Shown here one piece after another: positions 38,062-48,999 of a DNA stretch of 64,000 nt. The notes under the pieces are model-generated. The model worked only from the letters and a program-made list of their open reading frames with translations. It ran no database searches and was not told the origin of the DNA. Source of the DNA: Sphaerosporella brunnea. Taxonomy: Eukaryota; Ascomycota; Pezizomycetes; Pezizales; Pyronemataceae. Location of the stretch: NCBI GenBank assembly GCA_008704415.1, contig VXIS01000088.1:82783-146782 (forward strand), written 5' to 3'. A program made the position numbers and the translations under genes. Every line of letters begins with the position of its first letter. Within the stretch, counting starts at the first letter, position 1.

Positions 38062-38333
38062 TACATACCAAGTATGTGAGGGATTGAACGCGTCGTCGGA
38101 GTGAGAACATGCGCATATTTCCTCTTCTCTGCTCACCAACACAACCGGGCAGAAACAGTAAATAGGGCCGAGTGCCCAAATCCAATTGCTCGCAAACCAA
38201 CTCCACGCTGTGTTCTTTCGTCTCCACTGAGTTTGGAGCGGCTCTGCTCGTCACGGCAATCCCCGTCAAAAATTTATACATTCCCTCTATTCGTTGCGCC
38301 GCTACGCCGTTCCCCACCACCACCTACGCCAAC

Positions 38334-39724
38334 ATGATGACGACGTCTGCCTCCTTCTCTAGCCTCAACATCGACAAATGGCTAGTCGACTCCCTATCCG
38401 CCATGGCGATCCGGAAGCCAACACCTATCCAGGCCGCCTGTATTCCCCCCATTCTCGCCGGCAAAGACTGCATCGGTGGCTCCCGTACCGGTTCCGGAAA
38501 AACTGTCGCCTTTGCGGTTCCTATACTCCAGCAATGGGCTAAAGACCCGTTTGGTGTTTTTGCGGTTGTGTTGACACCTACCAGGTATGGGATGAGAAGA
38601 AGGAGGAGAGGAATGTACTGACGGTTAATGCGGTTTTTAGAGAACTTGCGATACAGATCGCGGAACAGTTTACAGCTCTCGGTGCCCCGCAGAATCTTAA
38701 GATCTGTCTCCTCATCGGAGGCGTAGATATGCGTACCCAAGCGTTGTCACTGGGAACCCGTCCACACGTAGTTATTGCAACCCCGGGACGGATGGCGGAT
38801 CACATCCACTCTTCGGGCGAGGACACGATCTGCGGACTCCGGCGGGCAAAAATAGTAGTACTCGACGAAGCGGACCGAATGCTTTCCGAAACATTTGCGC
38901 AGGATCTGGGGGATTGCTTGGAAGTGCTCCCGAAAGCCGGGAAGGATGGGAGGCAAACGCTACTGTTCACGGCCACGATGACGGAGGAGGTAAAGATGCT
39001 CAAGGAACTTGAGGGCCGGGAAGGAAGAAGGGAATGTTTTGTCTGCGAAGTCGAGACGGATAAAGTCGCCATACCCCCCACGTTAGATCAGCGGTATTTA
39101 CTTCTGAACTCGTTCACCAGAGAGGCTTATCTTCATACCCTGCTATCTACCCCCGGGAATGAGAATAAGAGCACTATCGTCTTTACAAATAGGACAGAAA
39201 CGGCGAATTTGCTCACGCACATCCTGAGGCAGCTGGGACATCGTGTCACGGCGCTGCATAGTCAGCTGGCTCAGAGCGATCGGATTGATTCGCTTGGAAG
39301 GTTCCGTGCCGAGGCGGCGAGGATCTTGGTGGCTACGGATGTCGCGAGTAGAGGTTTGGATATTCCCGTCGTGGAACTGGTCGTCAACTACGATGTCCCC
39401 CGCGACCCAGATGATTACATCCACCGAGTGGGACGCACAGCTCGTGCAGGGAAGGCGGGTGAGGCGATCACGTTCGTATCAGAGAGGGATGTGGCATTGG
39501 CGGAAAACATCGAGACACGCATAGGGACCAAGTTGGAGAAGTATGTGGACGAACCTGGTGTCAGTCTGGAAGGAAGGGTCGTCAGGGAAACGTTACAGCT
39601 CGTTAGCGAGAAGAAACGAGTTGCCAAAATGGATATTGATGAGGGAAGGAATGAAATGGGGAAGAGAAAGAGGAAGCTAGTCGAGAAGGCCAACAAGAGG
39701 AAGAAGGCCGTTAGAGGGGAATGA
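38334..39724 (+). CDS. DBP8: DEAD-box RNA helicase DBP8
   Basis: Exons 38334-38584 and 38641-39724 give 444 residues. Helicase motifs in order: Q motif [14 protein letters not shown], Walker [15 protein letters not shown] (rebuilt across the splice), TPGR, DEAD in [15 protein letters not shown] in place of [25 protein letters not shown] and [10 protein letters not shown]. The C-terminus is a Lys/Arg-rich tail ([20 protein letters not shown]) fitting nucleolar location. DBP8 works with Esf2 in early processing of the 18S rRNA precursor and 40S subunit assembly. It is divergent from RPA34, another ribosome-synthesis gene. The start chosen is the first of two tandem ATGs (MMTTSASF). Confidence 0.93.
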
Positions 39725-39965
39725 ACGTAATGGATTGCATTGGGCGTATGGCGTCGAAAAGTGCTTTCTTTCTTTTTCATGGACTTGGGATTGTACATAC
39801 TCCTGAATACCCACCCCCTTGCGGGGTACTACGTCTACTACATGGAGCTGCTCGTGGTTTGAATATATGGCAACTCCTCAACTACGCTGTGGAAATAGTT
39901 TTCGATTGGCCCATGGGTGAAATCACAATACATCACTCGATAACCTCCCAGCGACGCAGTGTACA
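39725..39965. other. Downstream region of DBP8
   Basis: No gene seen. This is the 3' side of DBP8 leading into a decayed LINE fragment. Confidence 0.35.
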
Positions 39966-40255
39966 TCATTAAAGAAGCCTACGACGCAGAACTTTTCGGC
40001 ATCGCAGCCGGCCTCGAACTTACCGGCAACTCCCCACAGGTAGCTCTGCCGGCATAGTTCGCATATTCACCGACGCACAGGCGGCCCTCAAGAGGCTACG
40101 AGACAATACGCCGACAATGGCTACTGCCGAGGATTGCTAACGCCGAGACTACGCTCCTGGCCGCAGGATGGAGGACCGAGTTCTGGTCCTAGGACACAAA
40201 GACGTCCTCGGCAACAAACTCGCCGACCGCCGAGCGAAGGAAGCCGCCGAAGGCC
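39966..40255 (+). pseudogene. Decayed RNase H domain of a LINE (non-LTR) retrotransposon
   Basis: Broken frames contain RNase H motifs in the right order: IKEAYDAELFGIAAGLEL (the acidic strand/helix), VRIFTDAQAALKRLRD (the D-x-Q-A-A-L motif) and LGHKDVLGNKLADRRAKEA (the GHxxxxGNxxAD...AKxA end motif). A stop codon and frame changes separate them. This is the C-terminal RNase H of Tad-type fungal LINEs. There is no reverse transcriptase nearby, so it is a short relic. The flanks up to 40618 hold nothing else that I recognise. Confidence 0.65.
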
Positions 40256-40618
40256 GCGGTGACGGGACTTGGCCTGCAAGGCCTCATATGTATTGACTCT
40301 CATACTATATATATCTCTTTTGTCTCATTTCTCCTATGTGGAACGACCTTCTTCTTCTTATTTACTTTCTGCTCTCCTTCTCAGGCACGCCCGTCTGTGG
40401 ATCCATGAGACCTAAGGGTAGCCTGCATACTAGCCTGTTGATTATGCTTGTTCACTCCCAGCATTGCGAGCTCTACCAGGCCATATCCCTCAGCCAAAAC
40501 GACTTATCCAGCCATCTAAGTGTCTGCCCTTAAAACAAAAAAGGCCCAAAAAGAACGCCCGAACCAACTGCCAACAACGCCCCAAAAATGAAGGTATATC
40601 CCCCGGTGGGGGCCACCC

Positions 40619-42042
40619 TCACCAATACTCATCATCCTCAGAACCCATCCCGTCGTCATCATCCGAGTCATCCGAGTCATCCACATCATCCTCTTCTTCC
40701 TCGTCGTCCTCATCCGCTGTGGCCAACAGAAGACTCACAAAGCGGCCGCAGCACCCGACTTCCTCCAAGCTCTGCACGATCTCTCTTTGCAACAATAGTT
40801 GCTCAGCCGCAGGCGTCCATAGATTGCCCAAATCGTCCACGTCTATTTGAGCCAGTCTAGCCATGGCCGGATCCGTCGGTTTGCTATCAAGACTGAATCT
40901 GCGGTTACGTTCCGCATCGATCTTTCGGACATATTTTTCGAATGCGTGTCGACGACGGCTATATCCTTGAGTGCAATATAACCGTGCCACCTCTTTCATT
41001 CCGCCAAACACCAGTACCTTCGCGAATGCCTGATTGCATGGACGAAATGCGTTCCAGCGACCCAAGGTACCAAACACCGGCCAGGATGGCGGCGTAAAGC
41101 GCCGGAATAGCAGGTGAAGCAGTAGGTGATACATCTGATAGATCGCCAGCAACATACTGTCTGGATACTGTGCAAGGATGTTTGATTGCAACTTTAGACC
41201 TTCGTCAGCTGATAGCGAACATAATGGGTGCAGCGCGGCGCGGCCGAACCGCTGCAGCTTTGCGGCCTGGTAGGTCTCGAAGAAATGGAACAGTACAAAG
41301 ACTAGCGGTGTCATCCCCCGTCGTAATCGGCGAAGTGTTCGCGCTTTCAGCTCCGCATCCATGTTCTTTCGCTGCCGTCGCCCGATCATCTCCTTAGATA
41401 CCTGCTCTGCAAGCTGGTAGGATAGGTTGGTTGCGATGCGCTGCTTCGCTGCCAGCTCTATAACATATTGCAGTGTGGGTGTTTTCTTTGAGGGCGGAAA
41501 CAGGCGCACGATGAAGGTGGGCACACATGTGCGGATGTACGAGTTGACCAGATAGTTCTCGTGTACTACGGTAAGGTGACGGAATTGACGATTTGTTTTG
41601 CGGATGTTCAAAAGATCGTGCAGCGAAATCAGGTTCAAAATCTGAAGTTGAAGCTCGACGGGAAGATTGAAGAAACGTTGGCCTGGCGTTGGTCCATTTG
41701 AACTTGACAGGTCTATTGTTAGCACCACACCGCGCTATGTATGAATGTAGAGTGACAGGGAGAAAAGAGGGCAGACAAAAAAGCAACAAAGACCAACCTG
41801 CTGTCTCCATGAGCTGCACGCCGCTTTGAGGGCTTGAATATACTCAAAGTTTGTTGAGCGAGGAGGGCTAGTCCGGCATGAAACTTCGCTGACCGAGAAA
41901 GCGTTCTTTTCGCGGGTAAATGGACTTGAATTGTGGTTGTTGATTCCATCGCTTTCTCATTTGCGGTGGGTGAGAGCAAAGTTGTTGCAGCAGTCTCAGC
42001 CGTCCGGCCCGAGTTCGGGATATGTGTCGCAATCGTGGCCAT
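40619..42042 (-). CDS. F-box protein
   Basis: Exon 1 is 42042-41798 and exon 2 is 41702-40619. The join uses a GTTGGT donor, a GCTAAC branch and the acceptor ending at 41703, and yields 442 residues. The F-box sits just after the splice: FFNLPVELQLQILNLISLHD followed by LLNIRKTNRQFR. This would bind Skp1 in an SCF ubiquitin ligase. The rest of the protein is helical, with no recognised substrate-binding repeats. The C-terminus is a very acidic Asp/Glu/Ser tail ending DDEYW. The N-terminal exon is Thr/Ala-rich, of low complexity, and less certain; a shorter protein could start at a later Met. Confidence 0.8.
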
Positions 42043-43420
42043 CAAGACAGCAGTATTGCGAGTGGCGCTCTTCTCGGCGATATTGGTACAGCTTCGGCTT
42101 GGTAGGCGTTCGACGTGAGCGGTGGATCTGTCACGCTGGCAGTTGGAGGAGGGGAGTTGTCGGTATTATAAGAAGAGACCAGCCCCGAATGAGTGGGGAT
42201 AGGGTGGAGATGAATTGCGATCAGGGACGTAAGAGGATAGGGCTGTTTTTTATTTTTTATTTTCTGAGAAGAAATGCACTTTCTGGGGGGGAGGGGGTGT
42301 GCGGAAAAGTGTCTCGGAGGAAAGAACTCGAATAATGTAAAAACATAGTTACCAGCTAACCGTTTCAAGATGTGGCAGGATCCAACCTTTGGTGACTAAA
42401 AAACAGATTGGGCTTGGTATCGGTGCTGGGCTTGGGCGAAAGGTCCAATCATCTGGCCTTATCGGGCTTGGTTTGCCTTTAACGCAAACTGGTGTAGCGG
42501 TTCTCTCGTGCCCTCTGCACTTTGACAAAAACTCGATTGGGTAAAGCGTCTCTTAGTCATTTGTGTGTTGCCGTGGTTGCCCCTCATGCAAGGTGTCTCC
42601 TGCACATAGTAGTAGTAATAATAATAATAATAATAATATAACATGTATCTGTAATAGGTACCTAATCTACCTACTGTATGAAAAACCCCTGTGCGATTAC
42701 CACCATACCGCATGGGCTTTCCTTCTGTAATGCTGGCCCATTTGGGGAAATACCATAGTTAATGGGCTATTGATGAGGCATTGATGGGCGGGCACTGAAC
42801 AAACTGCCAGTGGGTGGCCATTCTCTCCAGTTCTGTAGAGCGAGGGCATGCAGCCACCCATTCACTTGCGTTCTGCAAGAACACAACACCTCGAAGTTTC
42901 GGCATCCCCTTCTCCGGCAGCCATTTCATGACGAAAGGCAAAAAATCGCGTTGACTAAGCCACTAAAAAAAGGCGATTCGCTACATACATGTACTCCACC
43001 CCTAAAGGCAACGTCTTTGCTTCATGGCATTGAATGCAACGATGCAAAAGGCGTTCGTGCGTGCGTTCAAGTTGTAAACAAATGAGCTGATTGGCTGCTC
43101 CAGGCTTGCGGACAGACAAAGTGAGGCTGTGTCAACCCGAGTCTTCATGTCAAGCCTTTCCAACGAACGCACGACGGAGCAAACCCTCTCTTTTTTGAGA
43201 GGCGTTGCACTCACTCACTGCGCACTAAAAGCACGCACGCACGAGAACCTCGATACTGGGGTTAGGATGTGAATATCGTCGCGAGCAAGGGTCAGAGGCC
43301 GCACCAGCGGCTGAGTGAGTACTGAAGCAATGCGGCTCTAACTCTTGGAATAGAGAAAGATGTTCAAGTTGTCACTTGCCCGGTTGGAGTCCTGAATCCT
43401 TATTCATCGGCATTCCGGAA
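42043..43420. other. Intergenic region upstream of the F-box gene
   Basis: No gene supported. It holds a trinucleotide microsatellite (AGT/AAT)n at about 42607-42636, GC- and AT-skewed non-coding sequence, and the left boundary of the tandem repeat region. Confidence 0.45.
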
Positions 43421-45108
43421 CTTCAGAGAACATCTGAGCATGGCGAAGCTTCCCATGCTCTGAAGTTTACTTCAGGGGGTACTTGAGGCAGGGTAACTCA
43501 TCATGGATATCACTCGGCATTGTTCTTCAAAAGGGACTTTTCCCAGTTACCCCACGCCTTCTATATATGGCGAGAATCGTGAATTGGAAGTGCTGGCACT
43601 GGCTGGCTTCTGCAGGTATCTAAATCATTCTCTATTGCTCTCTCCTACGGGAACCAGAAATACAGCGATCACCAGTTATCGATCGGTCCTCTGTCAATTG
43701 TTTATCGTTTGCCAGTTGGCCACCCACTGGCAACTCGGCGCCTAGCGTACTGAAAGGAGCAATGAGAGTGCTGCACGCGAGCCAGTGAGATGCTTGGGGA
43801 TGGAAAGTCTCTTCACCTCCAGACATCACCCCGCTGATTCAGAAACCCTGTAGTTTTCTAATTGTCGCTACCATACCTAAGTAGGTGAATTGCCCAGGAC
43901 AGATCGCTGAGTGATCACTGGTGAGAGAACACGGTGCTGCACCGACGCTGGGCTCAGGCTAAGTGACAGCGACCTTGAAATTCAAGGGGGCATCAATGAG
44001 GATTCGATGAACGAATGCAGAACAAGCGCGGTTGTAGTATGCAGCGCTGCTCGCGGAGCGTCTCTACTCTGGAGTAGGTAATTCAACGATTTTGCACTCA
44101 CTCTGCGGCCAGAAGACGGAATATCTTATTTAGCAGCTCCTCAGCTCATACCGTATTGTCCCGGTAATAACGCAGTTGCGTGGCCTGAAAATTACGCTGG
44201 GAATAGATCGAAGTACCCGTTTTTGGAAGAAAATCGAAGTCTAGTATCTATACGGTCATGAAAGCCAAAAGTGCCCGGGCGCTGGTAGGCAGAAGGAGAC
44301 ACGTTGTGCCGTCTCCGTCTGTTTAAAGTTTGTTCAAAACTCGCTCGCACTATATACAGCACGCTTTTACTGAGCAACTGCGTTATTACCGGGCTGCTCG
44401 TACTCTGGAAGACACAACTTCAGAGAAAGTCTGAGCGTGAGCGAAGCTGCTAGTCAGAGAAGTTTGGGGGGTTATGCACGTGATTTGAGGCAGGTAACTC
44501 AAATGGTATCACTCGGCGTCGGCGGGGTCAGCTTCGTCACGGCCCGTCTCAGTGGTTCTTTTCCTAGTTAACTACCCCAAAGCTTCTATGCATATGGCGA
44601 GGGTCGTGTGGTGGTGATTTGAAGTACTGGTATATTCTACGTACCAGTTGGCTTCTGCAGCTAACTCATTCTCTATCGCAGCTACGCTGTCTCCTACGGA
44701 GACCAGTAGTCCAGCGATCACCCATCGGTCCTCTGCGAATTGTTTTTTGTTTGCCTGCACCGGCAACCCAGCCGTTGAGGGTGCTGCGCGCGACGGCAGC
44801 GAGCCAATGATCGAGGATGGATCGATGAATGATCGTTGGTGAGAGGTGAGACCTTCCCTAGACTGGCGATCGGACAGGTGGAGGTGCTGCGCCGACGCAG
44901 GGCTAAGTGGCAGTGAGCTTGGGGTTGAGCGGCGACTCGAAGGCGGCCATCAATGCGGATTCGACTGTTGTAATATGCAGAGATGTTCGCTGGCGATATG
45001 CGACTCTAGTTTATTCAAAGATTTGCATTCACCTTGCGGCCAGAGACCTGAATATCTTGTTTTGCAGTTACCTATTTCCCCTCAGCTCATACGTACTGGA
45101 AGCCAGAA
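43421..45108. repeat. Diverged direct tandem repeat, two units of ~0.7 kb (one interrupted by a MITE), plus a start of a third
   Basis: Unit 1 (43421-44417) and unit 2 (44418-45108) both start at CTTCAGAGAA..TCTGAGC and share many blocks in the same order: GAGGCAGG.TAACTCA, TATCACTCGGC, TTCTATGCATATGGCGAG-like, TTGGCTTCTGCAG, TCATTCTCTATCGC, TCTCCTACGG, CGGTCCTCTG, GCGGCCAGA and CTCAGCTCATA. A third start (CTTCAGAGAAAGTCTGAGC) is at 45109 but soon loses similarity. Unit 1 is longer because of the 234-bp MITE at 44160-44393. There is no coding frame in common, and the origin is unknown. Confidence 0.8.
44160..44393. mobile_element. MITE family E, copy 2 (234 bp)
   Basis: 20-bp perfect inverted ends (CCCGGTAATAACGCAGTTGC). 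It lies inside tandem unit 1, and the matching place in unit 2 (near 45090-45100) lacks it, which gives an empty-site comparison. It shares internal blocks with the copy at 10094-10298. No clean short target duplication is visible. Confidence 0.85.
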
Positions 45109-46003
45109 CTTCAGAGAAAGTCTGAGCGATGGCGAAGCTCCTGTAGGCTGAGTTCGGCTCGGGAGAGGCATCCCGTTCGAGATGGATGGATGTTGTTGGT
45201 GCTTGGGAAGGATTGACTAGTATCATGTGATGAAGGTTGTTGAGACATCGTGTCTCGGCGGGCATCAGGTTTTGTGGATTTGAGGCAAGGAAGTGGCCTT
45301 GCGGGGCGGTGGCTTATGTAAAGTTGTGCCCCCGCCCGCCCTCGCCCACCCGCGCCCACCCGCTATACGAATTTCTAGATCCTCTATCTCCCAGAATCCC
45401 ATCCAACATTTCAACTACATACCTTTGCAGGGGAGGTGTGTTTTTGAAAATCGTCATATGGCCATTCTGTGGCTCTTTCCCAGACGTTGTTATACCATGC
45501 TCAGGCAGAAGAAAGGGTGATATAGTAGGTTTTCTAGAATAGTGGTTGTCGCGGAAAGGATATCTCGTGGTAAACACCATGATTAATTAGAAAAGGTGTT
45601 TACCCAAAAACTGTGTTTGGATGAAAACCTCTGTCCCCAAATAATCCTTATATAATGGTTATAAAATGGTTAGACATATGCTAATGTTGGTGCAAAGTCG
45701 AGTGACATCACGTGTTTCTGCGATTCATCAGCCATGATGTTGAGTTTTTCAATCTGTAATATCTCTGTCACGAGTAGGCTTCCGGCTTCGGCATCATCAC
45801 CACATCTCCCGGTTACTTTTCGGTGTTGAGTCTACTGATGGTGTCGCATCTGTTTTGGAGTTTGCGGGAGGCGAGGCAACAGTCGGGTGCATGATGATGA
45901 GATGGAGATGACTAGTCCCTGGCGGTTATCGTCGCCTCCGCGGAGTTGGATGCCCGCTGTGCGGCGAGGATGCGGCGAGGTGCGGCATAAGCTTTCCACC
46001 GTA

Positions 46004-46313
46004 TCCCTCGCGGTTTCGAAAGTGCCCAATACAACTACGTTGCGCTTGTGTTTTTAGTGCCTAAATTTTATTGGTTGTTACAACCTCATGTATGAGTGAC
46101 GCTCCGTGACTCTACCAATTCTACTCTGATTGACATGATTTTTGCTTTGCCAAACTCGCGTTGAATGACCTTTTTGCGCGGAGTGTTTTTGAATTTTGGG
46201 ACTGGGGGAATCGCTGGGTGCGCGAATGCTTTTGATATCACTTGATTGCTTCTTTGGGAATAGCAGTGCCAAGCCTCTTTTTAGCGCAACGTATTGGGCA
46301 CTACTGCGAGGGA
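46004..46313. mobile_element. MITE family D, ~310 bp
   Basis: Imperfect inverted ends: the left reads TCCCTCGCGG..AGTGCCCAATAC..GTTGCGCT; the right (reverse complement) reads TCCCTCGCAG.AGTGCCCAATAC.GTTGCGCT with small gaps. TA flanks both ends (46002-46003 and 46314-46315). It is nested in element X and lies at most a few bases from the next MITE. Confidence 0.65.
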
Positions 46314-46320
46314 TACCGTA

Positions 46321-46436
46321 AAAACTCGAGAGCAAGAGAATGGGCTAAGTCACTGCGCCATGTAGGCTTAGTGACTTTGCCACATGGCGCAGTGACTTAG
46401 CCAGTGACGTAGCCCATTCTCTTGCTGTCGAGTTTT
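46321..46436. mobile_element. MITE family A, copy 2 (~116 bp)
   Basis: The ends AAAACTCGAGAGCAAGAG pair with the right end; TA at 46319-46320 and 46437-46438. About 75 bp of the centre are identical to copy 1 at 32851-32962. The flanks CCGTA / TACGG are themselves palindromic, so an outer boundary at 46316-46441 is also possible. Confidence 0.88.
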
Positions 46437-46813
46437 TACGGTAATGGTCATAATGGTTAGTAGCAAAATAGTTGTGTTGCTCATTAACCATCACCCACCC
46501 TTATACGGGAGAGAGGGTTTTGGTTTAAAGAGCATTATGTTGACCGTTTTGTGGCCGAAATGTTGATAGCAAAATCACGATTATATAATGGCCACATGAC
46601 GATTTTCAAAAACACCCCTCCCCTGCTAAGGTATGTATGTAACTATGGTGGCGGGATCCTGTAACCTGCCCTCGGGGTCCACTTCTCTTGCTGATCAACT
46701 AAACCTATTTCAGCAAAATCAAGTGATAGACTGTGTATCCACTCGTGGGAAAAGAGGCGGGGTGCTTCACTAGAAATCACTCGTGATCCCAAAACAGGAA
46801 AGTGTACCGCATA

Positions 46814-46894
46814 AACAAGAGACTGGGCTAAGTCACTGCGCCATGTAGGCTTAGTGACACATGAGAAATCACTTGCCCCAGTCTGAAAGAAGTT
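46814..46894. mobile_element. MITE family A, copy 3 (internally deleted, ~81 bp)
   Basis: The left half (CAAGAGACTGGGCTAAGTCA through CTTAGTGAC) is identical to copy 1 after a small deletion near the end. The right half is reduced and diverged (CCCAGTCTGAAAG). TA flanks at 46812-46813 and 46895-46896. Confidence 0.7.
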
Positions 46895-48999
46895 TAGTAG
46901 GTTCACTCCAACCCTGAACCCCTAACCCTCCGAAAAATTCCCGCTTGAAACACCCGCTACTGCTCCTTACCCTTCCATCTATTGCTACTTATCTACGCAT
47001 CTAGAGAGCGCTTTTGCGTTATTTTTTGGTGTTTCCAACGGCGATGGGAGGGATTCCGCCACCATTAGGTAGTAGAGCTAATTAGTAAGAAGATGTAATA
47101 ATTACTAATAGTCTGACGATGTTCAAACTTTGAGGGTATCGTACGCCCGACGCCTCACCGACTATCACTCAGGAATCCGAGATACTCTCACAGCTTCATA
47201 TCGTGCTCGTGTAAAATAGCTTTAGACTAGAGGACGTTAACGGGTTTGCGGACAAGTGTAGGAGCATGCCATTGATCACGAGACGACGCAAGTGCTGAAC
47301 CATCGAAACGGCCGGCTCTTGCGGGCTACCAAGAACCCTTCATACTCCGGTGTAACACCACTCTGTTTCCGTCTTGTTAACGTTGCTACGCAGGGCTAGA
47401 ATTGCGTGCTGTATGGGCCCTCAAGCTGTTTATTCAGCTTTACAAGCGTAGCGAGCTCATCTCGGGCGAAGTCGTGCCGAAAACCATTTCGAGATCATAC
47501 ATAGCACATAGTAAACTCGTAGATACAGCAGCATCAAATCGTAGGCAGCTCGAGCGGCGTTGCTAGTGATGCGAGGCGATGCTGGTGTAGGTGATGGCAC
47601 TGTGCAATATCACCGAGAATTCGCCAATCACCAGCCCTCACACGACAGCGCCCCGCACCGGTACTAGTACAGTGCCGCCTGTCTACGTACTCTGCACACT
47701 TCTCATAGATGCCGAGTGGGAACATGTATGTATGTACATACACGTGGCGGGTACCATGCTGCTGATCCGTCATGTGCGATCACCGCGTTTCGTTGGCTAT
47801 CCCGTTCCATATCTTATCGATCGCAGCAGAAGTATAGTATCACACACACCCCTCTCGCTGCGCGTGCTTATCGATTGGTTCGCGGGGGTTCACTGTCGCG
47901 TGTCTCTCGCCTGGACTCTCTGCATCAGGGATCGCTGTCCCGACGATCCGACACGAAAGCGGCAGTAGCGCTGCATCAGGGAACAGCCCCGCGCCGCCTA
48001 TTGGCTGGCGCTGGGCTCGGCAGTTTTGGTGTGATTATGTCGTCTCTGGGGAGGAAGCAAACGCCACGGAACCTTCTATCGATGTTCTTTTACAGGCACG
48101 GAAGGGGAGGGGGGCTTGATACGCGATTGTCGCAGAGCTGAAACTATGTACGGCGAAGGGGGAGCGGTGGAGAGCGCGCTCTCTCTGTTTGTTTACGTAG
48201 GAGAGAGATATCGCTGCGGTGGGCGAGGGGGCAACGAGGAGATAAGCTGAGGAGGAGGAGGAGGAGAAGGAGGAGGAGGAGGAGGCATGAACATGAGGAG
48301 GCCAACCCCCATTTCATTTCAAACTAAGTACTTTGTTCAACCCCCTCCCCCCGTCACTGCAAACAACCTAACCCTTCCGATCGCGAACTCCTCACCTCTT
48401 ACTCACTTCACTCACTTACACTCACTCCACCTCACTTCTCCTCTTCCTCCTCACCGCCGCCCCTCGACCCCGTTCCCCCGTCGACCCTCTGTTGCAACCA
48501 TGCGCTTGCCACGGGTATCGTTCTGAAGCCGCGGTTGGTATGCATTGAATTGATTGCATGTCAAATTGATTGATCTTCCCTATCGCCGAACAGGAGCAAT
48601 TGGCATCTAGACCAACTCCTCCAGCTGCAGATCAAAACGGGCGCCATAGGAACTCGCAAACCCGATCAGAGACAAACCCTCCGGCTACGAGTTTCCGACA
48701 TACTCGTTCCATTTTCTTGTCCTCCCATCCCATTCAAACTTGTCGCCCGCCACCGCGCATCGAAGGGTTCATATCCGCTTTATCGCCAGCTCAGCTCGCA
48801 ACCGAGAAAAGGAAAAATAAAATAAAATAAATCCTGCCTCCCCAGAGCAGCAGCAGCACAAAAAAAAAAAACAAAAAAACGCAGCAGCCGAAGCACATAA
48901 CCGGGGTCGCGTCAAAACAAGTTCCCGGCTCGTCGCTCTGTACGTGGGGCTGCATAAGGCGTACAGCGTACATACATAATAACAGTGTCCTAAACAGCC
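46895..48999. other. Intergenic region upstream of LST7
   Basis: No gene seen over about 2.1 kb. It holds a GGA/GGAGAA purine tract at about 48250-48286 and a CACTCAC/CTCC-rich leader (48390-48480) that looks like a transcription start region. The ATG at 48499 opens only an eight-codon frame ending at a stop and could be an upstream ORF of LST7. Confidence 0.4.

Larger units (their letters stand above)
45418..46635. mobile_element. TIR element family X, copy 1 (1218 bp), with nested MITEs
   Basis: Inverted ends of about 48 bp: the left reads CATACCTTTGCAGGGGAGG, the right (reverse complement) CATACCTTAGCAGGGGAGG. Both continue through GTTTTTGAAAATCGTCAT and TGGCCATT. TA lies on both sides (45416-45417 and 46636-46637). 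The left ~350 bp match the copy starting at 61178. There is no transposase. Two smaller palindromic elements lie inside (46004-46313 and 46321-46436). The short frames in the interior are not recognisable. Confidence 0.8.

Noticed and set aside
46019..46065. Gene fragment on the minus strand in element X
   Set aside because: The frame has no known domain, and its start lies in the arm of MITE D.
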